Of a DNA stretch of 64,000 nt, positions 18,544-27,389 are shown one piece after another. How positions within the stretch are numbered: position 1 is the stretch's first letter; each line of letters opens with the position of its first letter. This DNA comes from Janthinobacterium sp. LM6 (GTDB taxonomy: Bacteria; Pseudomonadota; Gammaproteobacteria; Burkholderiales; Burkholderiaceae_D). The DNA is taken from assembly GCF_002002885.1 (NCBI RefSeq), contig NZ_CP019510.1:930001-994000 (forward strand), read 5' to 3'. The translations under genes and the position numbers were made by a program. Below the pieces are notes generated by a model. It was not told where the DNA came from, searched no databases, and saw nothing but the letters and a program-made list of their open reading frames with translations.

Positions 18544-18903
18544 TCAGTATTCGCTGTATTTGCGCGCGTCGCCGCGCACCTGCTGCGCCGGGTATTTCTG
18601 CGCGTTCAGTGCCATCTTTTCCAGCACGGCCGCGTGCAGGTCGACGCCGCTCTTGTCGGCCAGGCGTACCAGGTACATCAGCACGTCGGCCAGTTCGTGG
18701 CGGATGCCAGCGCGCTTCGCCTCGTCCAGTTCGCAATCCGCGCCCGTGGCCAGCCACTGGTAATGTTCCGCCAGTTCCGCCACTTCCACGGACAGGGCCA
18801 TGGCCAGGTTTTTCGGCGTGTGGAACTGGTCCCAGTCGCGCTCGTCGGCAAAGGCGCGCAGGCGCGCGCGGATATCGAGCAGGCTGTCGGCGGGCGCGCT
18901 CAT
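18544..18903 (-). CDS. MazG-like nucleotide pyrophosphohydrolase
   Basis: A 119-residue all-helical protein of the MazG/iMazG (RS21-C6-like) group that hydrolyses nucleoside triphosphates to monophosphates, probably as house-cleaning of non-canonical dNTPs. The metal-binding motif is intact: EVAELAEHYQW (ExxE type) and ELADVLMYLVRLADK (ExxD). One domain only, shorter than E. coli MazG, which has two. ATG at 18903 overlaps the stop of the upstream GNAT gene by 4 bp, so translation is coupled. Confidence 0.88.
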   Translation of the reverse strand: MSAPADSLLDIRARLRAFADERDWDQFHTPKNLAMALSVEVAELAEHYQWLATGADCELDEAKRAGIRHELADVLMYLVRLADKSGVDLHAAVLEKMALNAQKYPAQQVRGDARKYSEY

Positions 18904-19361
18904 GCGGCCGCCTGCAGCGGTTTTTCCATGAAGACACTGAATGGATCGTCGCGATAGTCGCCGTACGGTCCGCGCCGCTGGTAGCCGTGGCGCGCGTACA
19001 GGGCGATGGCCTCGGGCTGGTGGATGCCCGTCTCCAGGGTCAGCAAGCGGCAGCCGCGCGCCAGCGCCTGCTCTTCCAGCAAGGCCAGCAAACGTTTCGC
19101 CAAGCCCAGGCCGCGGCTGTCCGGGTGCACATACATGCGCTTGAGCTCGCCGAATGCGGGCGTGACGACGATGGCGCCGCAGGCCTGTGCCGTGCCGGCC
19201 GCATCGCGGGCGACGGCAAACAGCAGGTTTTCTAGCGGCACGGACGCCAGATCCAGCGAGTAGACGCACTCGGCCGGATACAGCGTTTGTTGATATGCAT
19301 CAAGCTCGGCGATCAGGGTTTGCACGTCGGCTTGCTGCGGGGATTCCAGGCGGATGGTCAT
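18900..19361 (-). CDS. GNAT-family N-acetyltransferase
   Basis: A 153-residue acetyltransferase. The acetyl-CoA binding motif A is clear (GELKRMYVHPDSRGLGLAKR), as is motif B (LTLETGIHQPEAIALYARHGY). Members acetylate small amines, antibiotics or protein N-termini; the substrate cannot be told here. The gene overlaps the MazG-like gene by 4 bp and lies 35 bp after the end of the P450 gene, so P450, GNAT and MazG genes could share one leftward transcript. Confidence 0.88.
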   Translation of the reverse strand: MTIRLESPQQADVQTLIAELDAYQQTLYPAECVYSLDLASVPLENLLFAVARDAAGTAQACGAIVVTPAFGELKRMYVHPDSRGLGLAKRLLALLEEQALARGCRLLTLETGIHQPEAIALYARHGYQRRGPYGDYRDDPFSVFMEKPLQAAA

Positions 19362-19396
19362 GGGGAGGTCGAATGAATGGGACTTCCCCCATGGTA

Positions 19397-20836
19397 TCAC
19401 TGCGGCCGCGCCAGGCGCATGGTCAGGCCGATGGGCGACATCACAAAACCCATCAGTTCCTGCGCCTCGCCGCCATCGGGCGTGTCGACGCCGGCGATGT
19501 CGAAGCTGCCCAGCAGCATGGCCATGGCGATCTTGATTTCCAACAAGGCCAGGTAGCGGCCCGGACACGTGCGCAAGCCGGCGCCGAAGGGCATGGCGGC
19601 GCGCTTGTTGTTCGCCTCGCCGCCTTCGGCCAGCCAGCGCTCGGGCTGGAAGGCTTGCGCGTCGGGAAAGTGCGCATCGGACACCGTGTCGTGGCGCATC
19701 ACGCACCACACGAGGGTGCCGGCCGGCACGGCAATATCGGCGATGACCGTGTCGCGCAGGGCTTCGACGGGCAGGAAGGGGGCCACCGGCTTCAGGCGCA
19801 TGGCTTCGCTGGCGCAGGCGCCCAGGTAGTCGAGGCTGTCCATCTGTTCGATCGTGAAGCGGGCCGCGTCGGGCGCCAGGCGCCGCACTTCTTCGCGCGC
19901 CCGCGCCAGGGTGTGCGGATGGCGTTGCAACAGGTAAATCATCCAGGACAGCGTATTGGCCGTCGTATCCTCGCCCGCCAGCAGCATGGTCAGCACATTG
20001 CCGGCCACGTTGCGGTCGGTCACGCCGCTGCCTTCCAGGTCGGCGGCGGCGATCATCGCTTCGAGCAGATTGGGCGGACGCTCGCGGCGCGCCGGGTCGC
20101 GCGCCATGCGCGTGCGCGCCTGCTGCACCAGGTCGGCCACGGCGGCGGACAGCGCCGCCACGTCGCGGTCCAGGCGGCGGTCGACGGGCAGCTTGACGTA
20201 GCGCCAGTACGGGAACATGGACAGACTGCGCCGCGCCACGGCGGGCAGGATGTCGTCCATGTGGCGCTGGATCACGTCTTCGCCCGCTTCCAGCGTGTTG
20301 ACCTCGGTGCCGAAGGCGAGGCCGGCGATGATGTCGACCGTGTAGCGTTTCAGGTCGCCATCGAGGTCGATCGCCTGGCCTTGCGTGGCGGCAAGATGCC
20401 AGCGCCGCCGCAGGCGCTGCGCCACCGTCGCCAGCGCCGGGAAGTAGGCCTTGACGGCGCCGGGCGCCATGCCGGCCATGACCATGCGGCGCTGGTTGCG
20501 CCATTCCGTGCCCTCGGCCAGGAACAGGCCGGGGATGCCGCCCATTTCCTCGGAAACGAGGGAGCTGCTCAGGGGGCGGCGAAAGCCGTCGGGCCGGTCG
20601 CGCAGCACGGCGCCGACAGCCTCGCTGTCGGCCACCACCAGCACCAGGGTGCGGCCGAACCAGGCGCGCAGGTAGGGGCCGTAGCGCCGCACCCACTCTT
20701 CCACGTCGCGGTGGATGCGCGTGAGCTTGATCTGCAGGCTGTTGCCGACGATGGGCAGGGCGAATGGTCCCGGCAGGCGGCGAATCTGGCGCAGGGCCGT
20801 GGTGGCGGGCGCGGCGGCGTGGTCGAGCGGGGGCAT
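19397..20836 (-). CDS. Cytochrome P450
   Basis: A 479-residue soluble P450 monooxygenase. All hallmark elements are visible: the I-helix AGEDTTANT (oxygen activation), the K-helix ExxR in SEAMRLKP, the PERW segment and the haem-cysteine loop FGAGLRTCPG. The N-terminal proline-rich hinge (LPGPFALPIVGN) and overall pattern resemble microsomal or fatty-acid-type P450s rather than the short class I bacterial enzymes, but there is no membrane anchor. ATG at 20836 is preceded by CAGGAG. No ferredoxin or reductase is adjacent, so redox partners must come from elsewhere. It is divergent from an AraC-type regulator that may control it. The substrate is unknown. Confidence 0.92.
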   Translation of the reverse strand: MPPLDHAAAPATTALRQIRRLPGPFALPIVGNSLQIKLTRIHRDVEEWVRRYGPYLRAWFGRTLVLVVADSEAVGAVLRDRPDGFRRPLSSSLVSEEMGGIPGLFLAEGTEWRNQRRMVMAGMAPGAVKAYFPALATVAQRLRRRWHLAATQGQAIDLDGDLKRYTVDIIAGLAFGTEVNTLEAGEDVIQRHMDDILPAVARRSLSMFPYWRYVKLPVDRRLDRDVAALSAAVADLVQQARTRMARDPARRERPPNLLEAMIAAADLEGSGVTDRNVAGNVLTMLLAGEDTTANTLSWMIYLLQRHPHTLARAREEVRRLAPDAARFTIEQMDSLDYLGACASEAMRLKPVAPFLPVEALRDTVIADIAVPAGTLVWCVMRHDTVSDAHFPDAQAFQPERWLAEGGEANNKRAAMPFGAGLRTCPGRYLALLEIKIAMAMLLGSFDIAGVDTPDGGEAQELMGFVMSPIGLTMRLARPQ

Positions 20837-20949
20837 GGCGTACTCCTGGTGGATGGCGACAATGACTTCACTGTAGCGCGCTTGCGCGTCCGCGTCTTGA
20901 ACGAATACGACATCGCGCGCGGCCGGAAATTGCCGGTACAATCGTCGCC

Positions 20950-21807
20950 ATGCCTGCCGCCCCTACGCCCCTGACCCGCCTGATCGCGCCGCGCACCGCG
21001 CTCGCTTCCTGCGTGCGCGCCTTCCTCGTGCGCGACACCACGGGCTGCGCGCCGCTGCCGCCGGCGCAGCGCCTGAACCGCTTTCCCGCCGCGCCCATGT
21101 GCAGCATCGTCTGGACCGTCGCGGGCGACGTGGAAGCGGCAGCGCCGGGCCTGTCGCTGCGGGACGTGCGCATGCCGCCCGCGCTGTTCGGCGGCCCCCG
21201 CTCGTATCCGCTGGTCAGCTACAACCCCGGTCCCGTGCATTCCTTTGTCGTGATGCTGTATCCGGCCGCCCTGCATGCGTTGACGGGCGTATCGATGGAT
21301 GGTTTGCTGGACCAGTTCCGCCCGCTCGACGCGCTGTTCGATGCGGACTGGCTGGCCCTGTCGGACGCCGTGCTGGCGGCGCCCGACGACGCGGTCCGCG
21401 TCAGGCTGGTGGAGGATTTTCTCGCGCCGCGCTGGGCGCTGGCGCGCAAGAGCGGCGACCATCCGGCCGGCGCCGTGCAGGACTGGGTGCGCCGCCTGGG
21501 CGTGCAGGCGGCATCGACGGGACTGGCCAGCAGCGCGCGCAATATCGAGCGCCGCATCAAGGCCTGGGCCGGCCAGCCCATGCGCACCTTGCGCCGCATG
21601 CGCCGCGCGGAACAGCTGTTTCTCGACGAGCGCGGCGCCATCCTGCAGGGCACGGCGTCCTGGTCCGACGTCGCCGCCAGCGGCGGTTACGCCGACCAGG
21701 CCCATTTTTGCCGCGAGACGCGCGAAATCACGGGGCTGAGCCCCACCGAGCTGGCGCGCGCCATGCGCGACGATGAAAGCTACTGGATATACAGAGTGTG
21801 GAGTTGA
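20950..21807 (+). CDS. AraC-family transcriptional regulator
   Basis: A 285-residue regulator. The N-terminal half (about 1-160) resembles the DUF6597-type sensor found before AraC domains, and the C-terminal half holds one recognisable AraC helix-turn-helix (WSDVAASGGYADQAHFCRE then TGLSPTELARAM). The first helix-turn-helix region is degenerate. It is divergent from the P450 gene with 113 bp between starts, so regulation of that gene is likely but not proven. It converges with the acetolactate synthase gene, leaving 10 bp between stop codons. Confidence 0.85.
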   Translation: MPAAPTPLTRLIAPRTALASCVRAFLVRDTTGCAPLPPAQRLNRFPAAPMCSIVWTVAGDVEAAAPGLSLRDVRMPPALFGGPRSYPLVSYNPGPVHSFVVMLYPAALHALTGVSMDGLLDQFRPLDALFDADWLALSDAVLAAPDDAVRVRLVEDFLAPRWALARKSGDHPAGAVQDWVRRLGVQAASTGLASSARNIERRIKAWAGQPMRTLRRMRRAEQLFLDERGAILQGTASWSDVAASGGYADQAHFCRETREITGLSPTELARAMRDDESYWIYRVWS

Positions 21808-21817
21808 ACCGGATTTG

Positions 21818-23578
21818 TTACCCGGTGTAGACGACGCCTTTGCGCAAGGTCACTTCATGGTGCCCCGCGCCGGGCGCCATCATGGGGAAGCAGTTTTCCG
21901 CGCCGTGCACGCGCACGTCGAGGAAGTACGGGCCCTCGGAGGCCAGGCAGGCCGCCAGCGCCGCGTCGAGCTCCTCGCGCCGGCTCACCGTGTGCGCCTG
22001 CCAGCCGAACGCGCGCGCCAGGGCGACGAAGTCGGGCAGCGCTTCCGTGTAGCTGTGGCTGTAGCGTCCGCCATGGATGAGTTCCTGCCACTGGCGCACC
22101 ATGCCCATGTAGCCATTGTTCGACAACACTACTTTCACGGGCAGCCGGTGCTGCACGGCCGTGGCCAGTTCCTGGATATTCATCAAAATCGACGCGTCGC
22201 CGCTGACGCACACGACGCACTTGCCCGGATGGGCGATCTGCGCGCCGATGGCCGCCGGCAAGCCATAGCCCATGGTGCCGGCGCCGCCCGAGGTGAGCCA
22301 GCGCCGGGGCTGCTCGAAGCGCAAGTGCTGCGCCGCCCACATCTGGTGCTGGCCCACGTCGGTGGAGACGATGGCGTCCCCGCCATCTATGCTGTCCAGC
22401 GCCGCCTGCAGCCGCCGCATCAGCGCCTGCGGCGCGATGACGCCGGGCGTGTCGTCGAACGCCAGGCTGTCCTGGGCGCGCCAGCCGTCGATGCGCTGCC
22501 ACCACGGCTGGCGGTCCGCCAGCAATCGCCCGCGCAGCTGCGCCAGCAAGGCGGCCAATACGGGGGCGCAGTCGCCGCGCAGGGCCACCTCGGCGCGCAC
22601 CACCTTGCCGATCGATGCCGGGTCGATGTCGACGTGGATGACCTTTGCGCCAGGACAAAACGCGTCCAGGCGGCCCGTGACGCGGTCGTCGAAGCGGGCG
22701 CCGACGCAGACGATCAGGTCCGCGTGGTGCATGGCCAGGTTCGCTTCCAGCGTGCCGTGCATGCCCAGCATGCCGAGGAAGGCCGGGTGCGACGCGGGAA
22801 AGGCGCCCAGGCCCAGCAAGGTTAATGTACAGGGCGCGGCGGCCAGTTTCACCAGTTGTTGAAACGCGGCGCAGGCATCGGGGCCGGAATTGACGAGGCC
22901 GCCGCCGCCATAGAACACGGGCTGGCGCGCGCCGGCGATCAGGCTGGCGGCCCGTTCCAGGTCGGCGGGTTCCGGCAGGGCCGCGGCGGCAGATGCGGCG
23001 GCGGGCGGCAGCGGCGCGTGCTGCGTGACGGGCGCCAGCTGCAGATCCTTGGGAAAATCGACCAGCACGGGGCCGGGCCGCCCTTGCGTGGCTTGAATAA
23101 ATGCTTCGTGCACGACGGCGGCCGTTTCCTCGGCCGCGCGGATTTGCCGGTTCCACTTGGTGACGGGACGCGAAATGCCCAGCGCGTCGCATTCCTGGAA
23201 GGCGTTGGTGCCGATGCTGGTGCTGGCCACCTGGCCGCTGATGCAGATGACGGGAACCGAATCGCACAGGGCGTCGAGCAAGCCCGTGGTGGTGTTGCTC
23301 ATGCCGGGGCCGGACGTGACGAAGACGACGCCGGGCCGGCCCGTGCTGCGCGCATAGCCTTCGGCCGCGTGCACGGCCGCCTGTTCGTGGCGCACCAGCA
23401 CGTGGCGCAAGCGGGGCTGCGCGTGCAGCGCGTCGTACAGGGGCAGCACGGCGCCGCCCGGGTAGCCGAAGACGGTGTCGACGCCCAGGGCCAGCAGGGT
23501 GTCGATCAGGGTGCTGGCGCCGTTGCGCGGCGCAAGATCGGCGGCGGGAGCGAGGAGGGGAGCGGGATCGGGTTTCAT
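21818..23578 (-). CDS. Acetolactate synthase, large (catalytic) subunit, ThDP-dependent
   Basis: A 586-residue thiamine-diphosphate enzyme with the three domains of acetohydroxyacid synthases: the PYR domain with catalytic Glu in [19 protein letters not shown], the central FAD/ubiquinone-like domain, and the PP domain with the ThDP motif SGDASILMN. It condenses pyruvate to 2-acetolactate or the 2-oxobutyrate equivalent. There is no regulatory small subunit (ilvH/ilvN) beside it, unlike the biosynthetic operon, so it may be an IlvG- or AlsS-like second enzyme. ATG at 23578 is chosen because the longer frame begins only with GTG. An inverted repeat sits just upstream of its ribosome-binding site, and an Lrp-type regulator is divergent. 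Confidence 0.88.
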   Translation of the reverse strand: MKPDPAPLLAPAADLAPRNGASTLIDTLLALGVDTVFGYPGGAVLPLYDALHAQPRLRHVLVRHEQAAVHAAEGYARSTGRPGVVFVTSGPGMSNTTTGLLDALCDSVPVICISGQVASTSIGTNAFQECDALGISRPVTKWNRQIRAAEETAAVVHEAFIQATQGRPGPVLVDFPKDLQLAPVTQHAPLPPAAASAAAALPEPADLERAASLIAGARQPVFYGGGGLVNSGPDACAAFQQLVKLAAAPCTLTLLGLGAFPASHPAFLGMLGMHGTLEANLAMHHADLIVCVGARFDDRVTGRLDAFCPGAKVIHVDIDPASIGKVVRAEVALRGDCAPVLAALLAQLRGRLLADRQPWWQRIDGWRAQDSLAFDDTPGVIAPQALMRRLQAALDSIDGGDAIVSTDVGQHQMWAAQHLRFEQPRRWLTSGGAGTMGYGLPAAIGAQIAHPGKCVVCVSGDASILMNIQELATAVQHRLPVKVVLSNNGYMGMVRQWQELIHGGRYSHSYTEALPDFVALARAFGWQAHTVSRREELDAALAACLASEGPYFLDVRVHGAENCFPMMAPGAGHHEVTLRKGVVYTG

Positions 23579-23585
23579 GGCCTTA

Positions 23586-23609
23586 TTTTCTGCCTGATGC
23601 GGCAGAAAA
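23586..23609. promoter_or_regulatory. Inverted repeat in the acetolactate synthase leader
   Basis: TTTTCTGCC (23586-23594) and GGCAGAAAA (23601-23609) form a perfect 9-bp inverted repeat separated by 6 bp. It ends 7 bp before the synthase start codon and touches its likely Shine-Dalgarno (TAAGG). It could be an operator for the divergent regulator or an RNA hairpin that limits ribosome access. Confidence 0.55.
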
Positions 23610-23642
23610 GGCTGCTGGTTTTCTCGTATAGAATGCACTATT

Positions 23643-23657
23643 CAGCAAAATTTGCTG
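23643..23657. promoter_or_regulatory. Lrp-type binding site
   Basis: CAGCAAAATTTGCTG is a perfect 15-bp palindrome that matches the known E. coli Lrp consensus (YAGHAWATTWTDCTR) at 14 of 15 positions. It lies 20 bp before the start codon of the Lrp/AsnC gene in the intergenic region shared with acetolactate synthase, so autoregulation and control of the synthase are both plausible. Confidence 0.65.
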
Positions 23658-23677
23658 TGAAAATAAGGAAAAGCAGA

Positions 23678-24139
23678 ATGAAGCTGGATAAATTCGACCT
23701 CGCCATCCTGACGGCCCTGCAGCAGGATGCCCGTATCAGCCTGCACGACCTGAGCGCCAAGGTGGGCCTGACCTCGTCGCCGTGCTGGGCGCGCATCAAG
23801 CGCATGGAAGACGATGGCGTCATCGAGGGTTATACGGTGAACGTCAATGCGGCCAAGGTGGGGTTGGCCGATACCGTCATCGTGCAAGTGACCCTGGACG
23901 ACCATTCCGACCAGGCCCTGTTCGAGTTCGGCCACGCGCTGGCCATGATTCCGGAAGTGCTGGAAGCGTTTCTTGTCTCCGGCGATTACGATTACTACCT
24001 GCGCATTGCGGTGAGCGACACGCGCGACTATGAACGCCTGCTGCGCGAGCGTTTATATAAAATTCCCGGCATCCGCCACAGCAAATCGAGTTTCGTGTTG
24101 CGCCAGCTCAAGCAAAGCTATCTTCCCTTGCAGCGCTGA
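23678..24139 (+). CDS. Lrp/AsnC-family transcriptional regulator
   Basis: A 153-residue regulator with the family's two parts: an N-terminal helix-turn-helix (ISLHDLSAKVGLTSSPCWARIKRM, about 20-43) and a C-terminal RAM domain (about 65-145) with the conserved ALxxIPEVLEAFLVSGDYDYYL pattern that binds amino acids and builds octamers. It is divergent from the acetolactate synthase gene, with a near-consensus Lrp box between the two. ATG at 23678 follows TAAGGAAAAG. Residues match the Lrp branch well, so a branched-chain amino-acid effector is a fair guess. Confidence 0.92.
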   Translation: MKLDKFDLAILTALQQDARISLHDLSAKVGLTSSPCWARIKRMEDDGVIEGYTVNVNAAKVGLADTVIVQVTLDDHSDQALFEFGHALAMIPEVLEAFLVSGDYDYYLRIAVSDTRDYERLLRERLYKIPGIRHSKSSFVLRQLKQSYLPLQR

Positions 24140-24153
24140 CTTTGTTACCCCTT

Positions 24154-24174
24154 CCCCGCACGGCGGGAGTTTTT
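24154..24174 (+). terminator. Short rho-independent terminator after the Lrp-type gene
   Basis: CCCGC (24155-24159) pairs with GCGGG (24163-24167) around an ACG loop, followed two bases later by TTTTT. The stem is short but GC-rich and lies 15 bp after the stop codon. Confidence 0.6.
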
Positions 24175-24243
24175 CCCTAGTTCCCCGATGGTGGCTGTCC
24201 GATACTGGACGCAATAAAAACCACTATAAAAACGGGGATACGC

Positions 24244-26733
24244 ATGAAACTGACTTTATTCGCCGCCGCCGCCATGGCGCTGTGCCAGGCGCAGGCCGCC
24301 GAACCGGCGATGGCCGCCAGCCTGGCCACCTCGGGCGACTTGCCCACCGTCATCATCACGGGCAGCATGCCGCTGCCCACCGTCGAGCAGCCGCGCGATG
24401 CGCTGGCCGCGCCCGTGCAGACGGCCAGCGCGCAGCAGATCGCCCGCAGCGGCGCGCTCGATCTCTCCGCCTTCCTGCGCCGCAACCTGGGCAGCGTTGT
24501 CGTGAACGAGGTGCAGAACAACCCGTTCCAGCCCGACGTCAGCTACCGCGGCTATACGGCGTCGCCGCTGCTGGGCACGCCGCAAGGCCTGTCCGTCTAC
24601 CTGGACGGCATGCGCCTGAACCAGCCGTTTGGCGATGTCGTCAGCTGGGACTTGATCCCGCGCATGGCGATAGCATCGCTGACCTTGATGCCCGGCTCGA
24701 ACCCGCTGTTCGGCTTGAATACCCTGGGCGGCGCGCTGGCGCTGCAAACCAAGGATGGCCGCAGCAGCCCCGGCACCGCCGTCGAAGCGCGCCTGGGGTC
24801 CGACAAACGGCGCGGCGTCGAGGTCGAGCATGGCGGCAGCAATGCGCAGGGCTGGCACTGGTATGTGACGGGCAACCGCTACAAGGAAGACGGCTGGCGC
24901 GACGATTCCCCGTCCGACGTGCGCCAGCTGTTTGGCAAGCTGGGCTGGAGCGATGCGCGCACCGATATCGCCGTCACCGTGGCCCATGCGGACAATGCGC
25001 TGACGGGCAACGGCTTGCAGGAACAGCGCCTGCTGGCGCGCGATTACCGCAGCGTCTACACCAAGCCCGATTTGACGCAGAACAAATCGACCCTGCTGAA
25101 CCTGACGGGCAAGCACCAGGCCGGCGCGGCCTTGCTGTTGTCCGGCAATGTGTACTACCGCAAGATCGACACGCACACGTTTAACGGCGACTTGAACGAC
25201 GAGTCGCTCGACCAGTCCGTCTACCAGCCCGGCGCGGCCGAGCGGGCGGCCCTGGCGGCGGCCGGCTACGCGGGCTTTCCCGCCAGCGGGGCGAACGCGT
25301 CGAATACGCCATTTCCGAAGTGGCGCTGCATCGCCAACGTGCTGCTGAACGACGAGCCGGCCGAAAAATGCAACGGCATGCTCAACCGCAGCCATACCGA
25401 GCAGGAAAACTATGGCTTGTCGGGCCAGCTCACCGCGCTGGCCGACGTGGCTGCCATGCGCCACAGCATCACGGCCGGTGCCGCCTTCGATGCCAGCCAC
25501 GCCACTTTCCGCCAGACCAGCCAGTTCGGCTACCTGAACCCGGACCGCAGCATCACGCCCGTCGCGTTCTTTGCCGACGGCACGGAAATCGATGACGATG
25601 GCACGCCCGTCGACAACCGGGTCGACTTGAGCGGGCGCATGCGCACGTGGAGCGTGTATGCGAGCGACAGCATGGCGTTCAATCAAGCATTGACGCTTAC
25701 CATCTCCGGCCGCTACAACCGCAGCACCGTGCGCAACCGCGACGCCATCACGCCCGGCGGCGGCAGCGGCTCGCTCGATGGCGACCATCGTTTCAGCCGC
25801 TTCAATCCCGCCATCGGCCTGGCGTATGCGCCGGCCGCGGGCATGAGCGCCTATCTCGGCTACAACGAAGGCAGCCGCACGCCGACGGCCATCGAACTCG
25901 GTTGCGCCGACCCGGAAAACCCGTGCCGCCTGCCCAACGCCATGGCCGGCGACCCGCCGTTGAAACAGGTGGTCACGAAGACGTGGGAAGCGGGCCTGCG
26001 CGGCAAGTTCGCCGACGTGGCGCGCTGGAGTGCGGGCGTGTTCCGCGCGGAAAATCACGACGATATCCTGTTCGTGGCCGACAATCAGGCCGGTTTCGGT
26101 TATTTCAAGAATTTCGGCAAGACGCGCCACCAGGGCGTGGAACTGGCGGCCGACGGCAAGGCGGGCATGCTGGATTTCGGCGTCAACTACACGTGGCTGC
26201 AGGCGACGTATCAAAGCGGGGAAACCGTCAACGGCAGCGCCAACAGCAGCAGCGACGCGCAGGCGCCTGGCCTGGAAGGCAATATCGTCATCACGCCCGG
26301 CAAGCGCATTCCCTTGACGCCGAGCCATATCCTGAAGGCGCACGTGGATTATCAAGGCGGACGCGACTGGACGGTGGGCCTGGCCATGACGGCCGTTTCC
26401 AGCGCCTATGCGCGCGGCAATGAAAACAATGCGCACCAGGCTGGCGGGCCAGCCTACTTGGGTTCGGGCAAGAGCGGCGGCTATGCCGTGGTCGAGCTGA
26501 ACGGCAAGTACCAGCTGACGCCCCGGCTCAGCGTATTTGCCCAGGTAAACAACCTGTTCGACCGAAAATATGCGACGGCGGCCCAGCTGGGTGCGACGGG
26601 TTTCGACGCCAACGGCAATTTCGCCGCCCGTCCGCTGCCTGCCGTGAACGGCGAGTATCCGATGGTCAATGCGACCTTCTATGCGGCCGGCGCGTCGCGC
26701 AGCGTGAATGCGGGCTTGCGCTACGCGTTTTAA
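24244..26733 (+). CDS. TonB-dependent outer-membrane receptor
   Basis: An 829-residue outer-membrane transporter. Residues 1-18 are a signal peptide (ending CQAQA). A TonB-box-like stretch (LPTVIITGS, about 33-41) precedes the plug domain (about 55-165; AQQIARSGALDLSAFLRRNL, SVYLDGMRLNQPFGDVV, NPLFGLNTLGGALAL). The rest is a 22-strand barrel ending in ...RSVNAGLRYAF with a terminal Phe, as needed for barrel assembly. It contains a putative disulfide loop (GCADPENPC). Ligand unknown; the plug is more like vitamin or organic-molecule receptors than classical siderophore receptors. It ends tail-to-tail with the NarL-type regulator gene with a 4-bp overlap. Confidence 0.9.
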   Translation: MKLTLFAAAAMALCQAQAAEPAMAASLATSGDLPTVIITGSMPLPTVEQPRDALAAPVQTASAQQIARSGALDLSAFLRRNLGSVVVNEVQNNPFQPDVSYRGYTASPLLGTPQGLSVYLDGMRLNQPFGDVVSWDLIPRMAIASLTLMPGSNPLFGLNTLGGALALQTKDGRSSPGTAVEARLGSDKRRGVEVEHGGSNAQGWHWYVTGNRYKEDGWRDDSPSDVRQLFGKLGWSDARTDIAVTVAHADNALTGNGLQEQRLLARDYRSVYTKPDLTQNKSTLLNLTGKHQAGAALLLSGNVYYRKIDTHTFNGDLNDESLDQSVYQPGAAERAALAAAGYAGFPASGANASNTPFPKWRCIANVLLNDEPAEKCNGMLNRSHTEQENYGLSGQLTALADVAAMRHSITAGAAFDASHATFRQTSQFGYLNPDRSITPVAFFADGTEIDDDGTPVDNRVDLSGRMRTWSVYASDSMAFNQALTLTISGRYNRSTVRNRDAITPGGGSGSLDGDHRFSRFNPAIGLAYAPAAGMSAYLGYNEGSRTPTAIELGCADPENPCRLPNAMAGDPPLKQVVTKTWEAGLRGKFADVARWSAGVFRAENHDDILFVADNQAGFGYFKNFGKTRHQGVELAADGKAGMLDFGVNYTWLQATYQSGETVNGSANSSSDAQAPGLEGNIVITPGKRIPLTPSHILKAHVDYQGGRDWTVGLAMTAVSSAYARGNENNAHQAGGPAYLGSGKSGGYAVVELNGKYQLTPRLSVFAQVNNLFDRKYATAAQLGATGFDANGNFAARPLPAVNGEYPMVNATFYAAGASRSVNAGLRYAF

Positions 26734-27389
26734 GGATGGACCTGCTCGATGATGCCGTTGCGCAGGGCCAGGTGGACGAGGGCGGCGGGGCCGGGCACGT
26801 CCAGTTTTTCCTTGATGCAAGTCTGGTGGTTGGCCACCGTCTTGCTGCTCACGTGCAGCAGGCGGGCGCAGTCGGCGGCGCTGCGGCCTTCGGCCAGCAG
26901 GCGGAAGATTTCGAATTCGCGCTGGCTCAGGCTGCTCAAGCGGTCTGCTTCCATGTTGGCCGTGCCCTGCAGCACGCCGGGCGCGCTATGCGGGTCCAGG
27001 TAGCGCCGGCCCGCGTGGGCGGCGCGCACGGCGTCGACCAGGTGTTCCGGGTCGGCCTGCTTGCTGACGAAGCCGCAGGCGCCGCCGTCAAACGCGCGCG
27101 CGATCAGCTGGGGCGTGTCGTGCATGGTAAACACGAGCACGCGGGCGCCCGCGTCGCGCGCGAGCAGCTTGCGCAGTAATTCCAGGCCGCCGATGCCGGG
27201 CATGGACAGATCCGTCACGCAGACGTCGGGCGCGTGCTCCTGGTACAAGCCATACGCCGTTTCGCCATTGCCCGCCTCGGCCACGACGGCGATGTCGCCG
27301 CCCTGTTCCAGCAGGCGGCGGTAACCGGAGCGCACCACCGGATGGTCGTCCACCAGCATCACGCGGATCGGGGTCAGCGCCGCGTTCAT
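26730..27389 (-). CDS. NarL/FixJ-type response regulator
   Basis: A 219-residue DNA-binding response regulator. The receiver domain (about 8-125) has the acidic pocket LVDDHPVV, the phosphoacceptor Asp in VCVTDLSMPG and the switch residues FTMHD and SKQA. The C-terminal LuxR-type helix-turn-helix (about 150-215) contains LSQREFEIFRLLAEGRSAADCARLLHV in spirit of the family pattern. It overlaps the upstream histidine kinase gene by 4 bp (ATGA, 27386-27389), so the two form a coupled two-component pair. Targets are unknown. Confidence 0.92.
   Translation of the reverse strand: MNAALTPIRVMLVDDHPVVRSGYRRLLEQGGDIAVVAEAGNGETAYGLYQEHAPDVCVTDLSMPGIGGLELLRKLLARDAGARVLVFTMHDTPQLIARAFDGGACGFVSKQADPEHLVDAVRAAHAGRRYLDPHSAPGVLQGTANMEADRLSSLSQREFEIFRLLAEGRSAADCARLLHVSSKTVANHQTCIKEKLDVPGPAALVHLALRNGIIEQVHP

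Noticed and set aside
24256..26820. An 854-codon open frame on the minus strand opposite the TonB receptor
   Set aside because: Antisense shadow with biased composition; the plus strand has signal peptide, plug and barrel ending in Phe.
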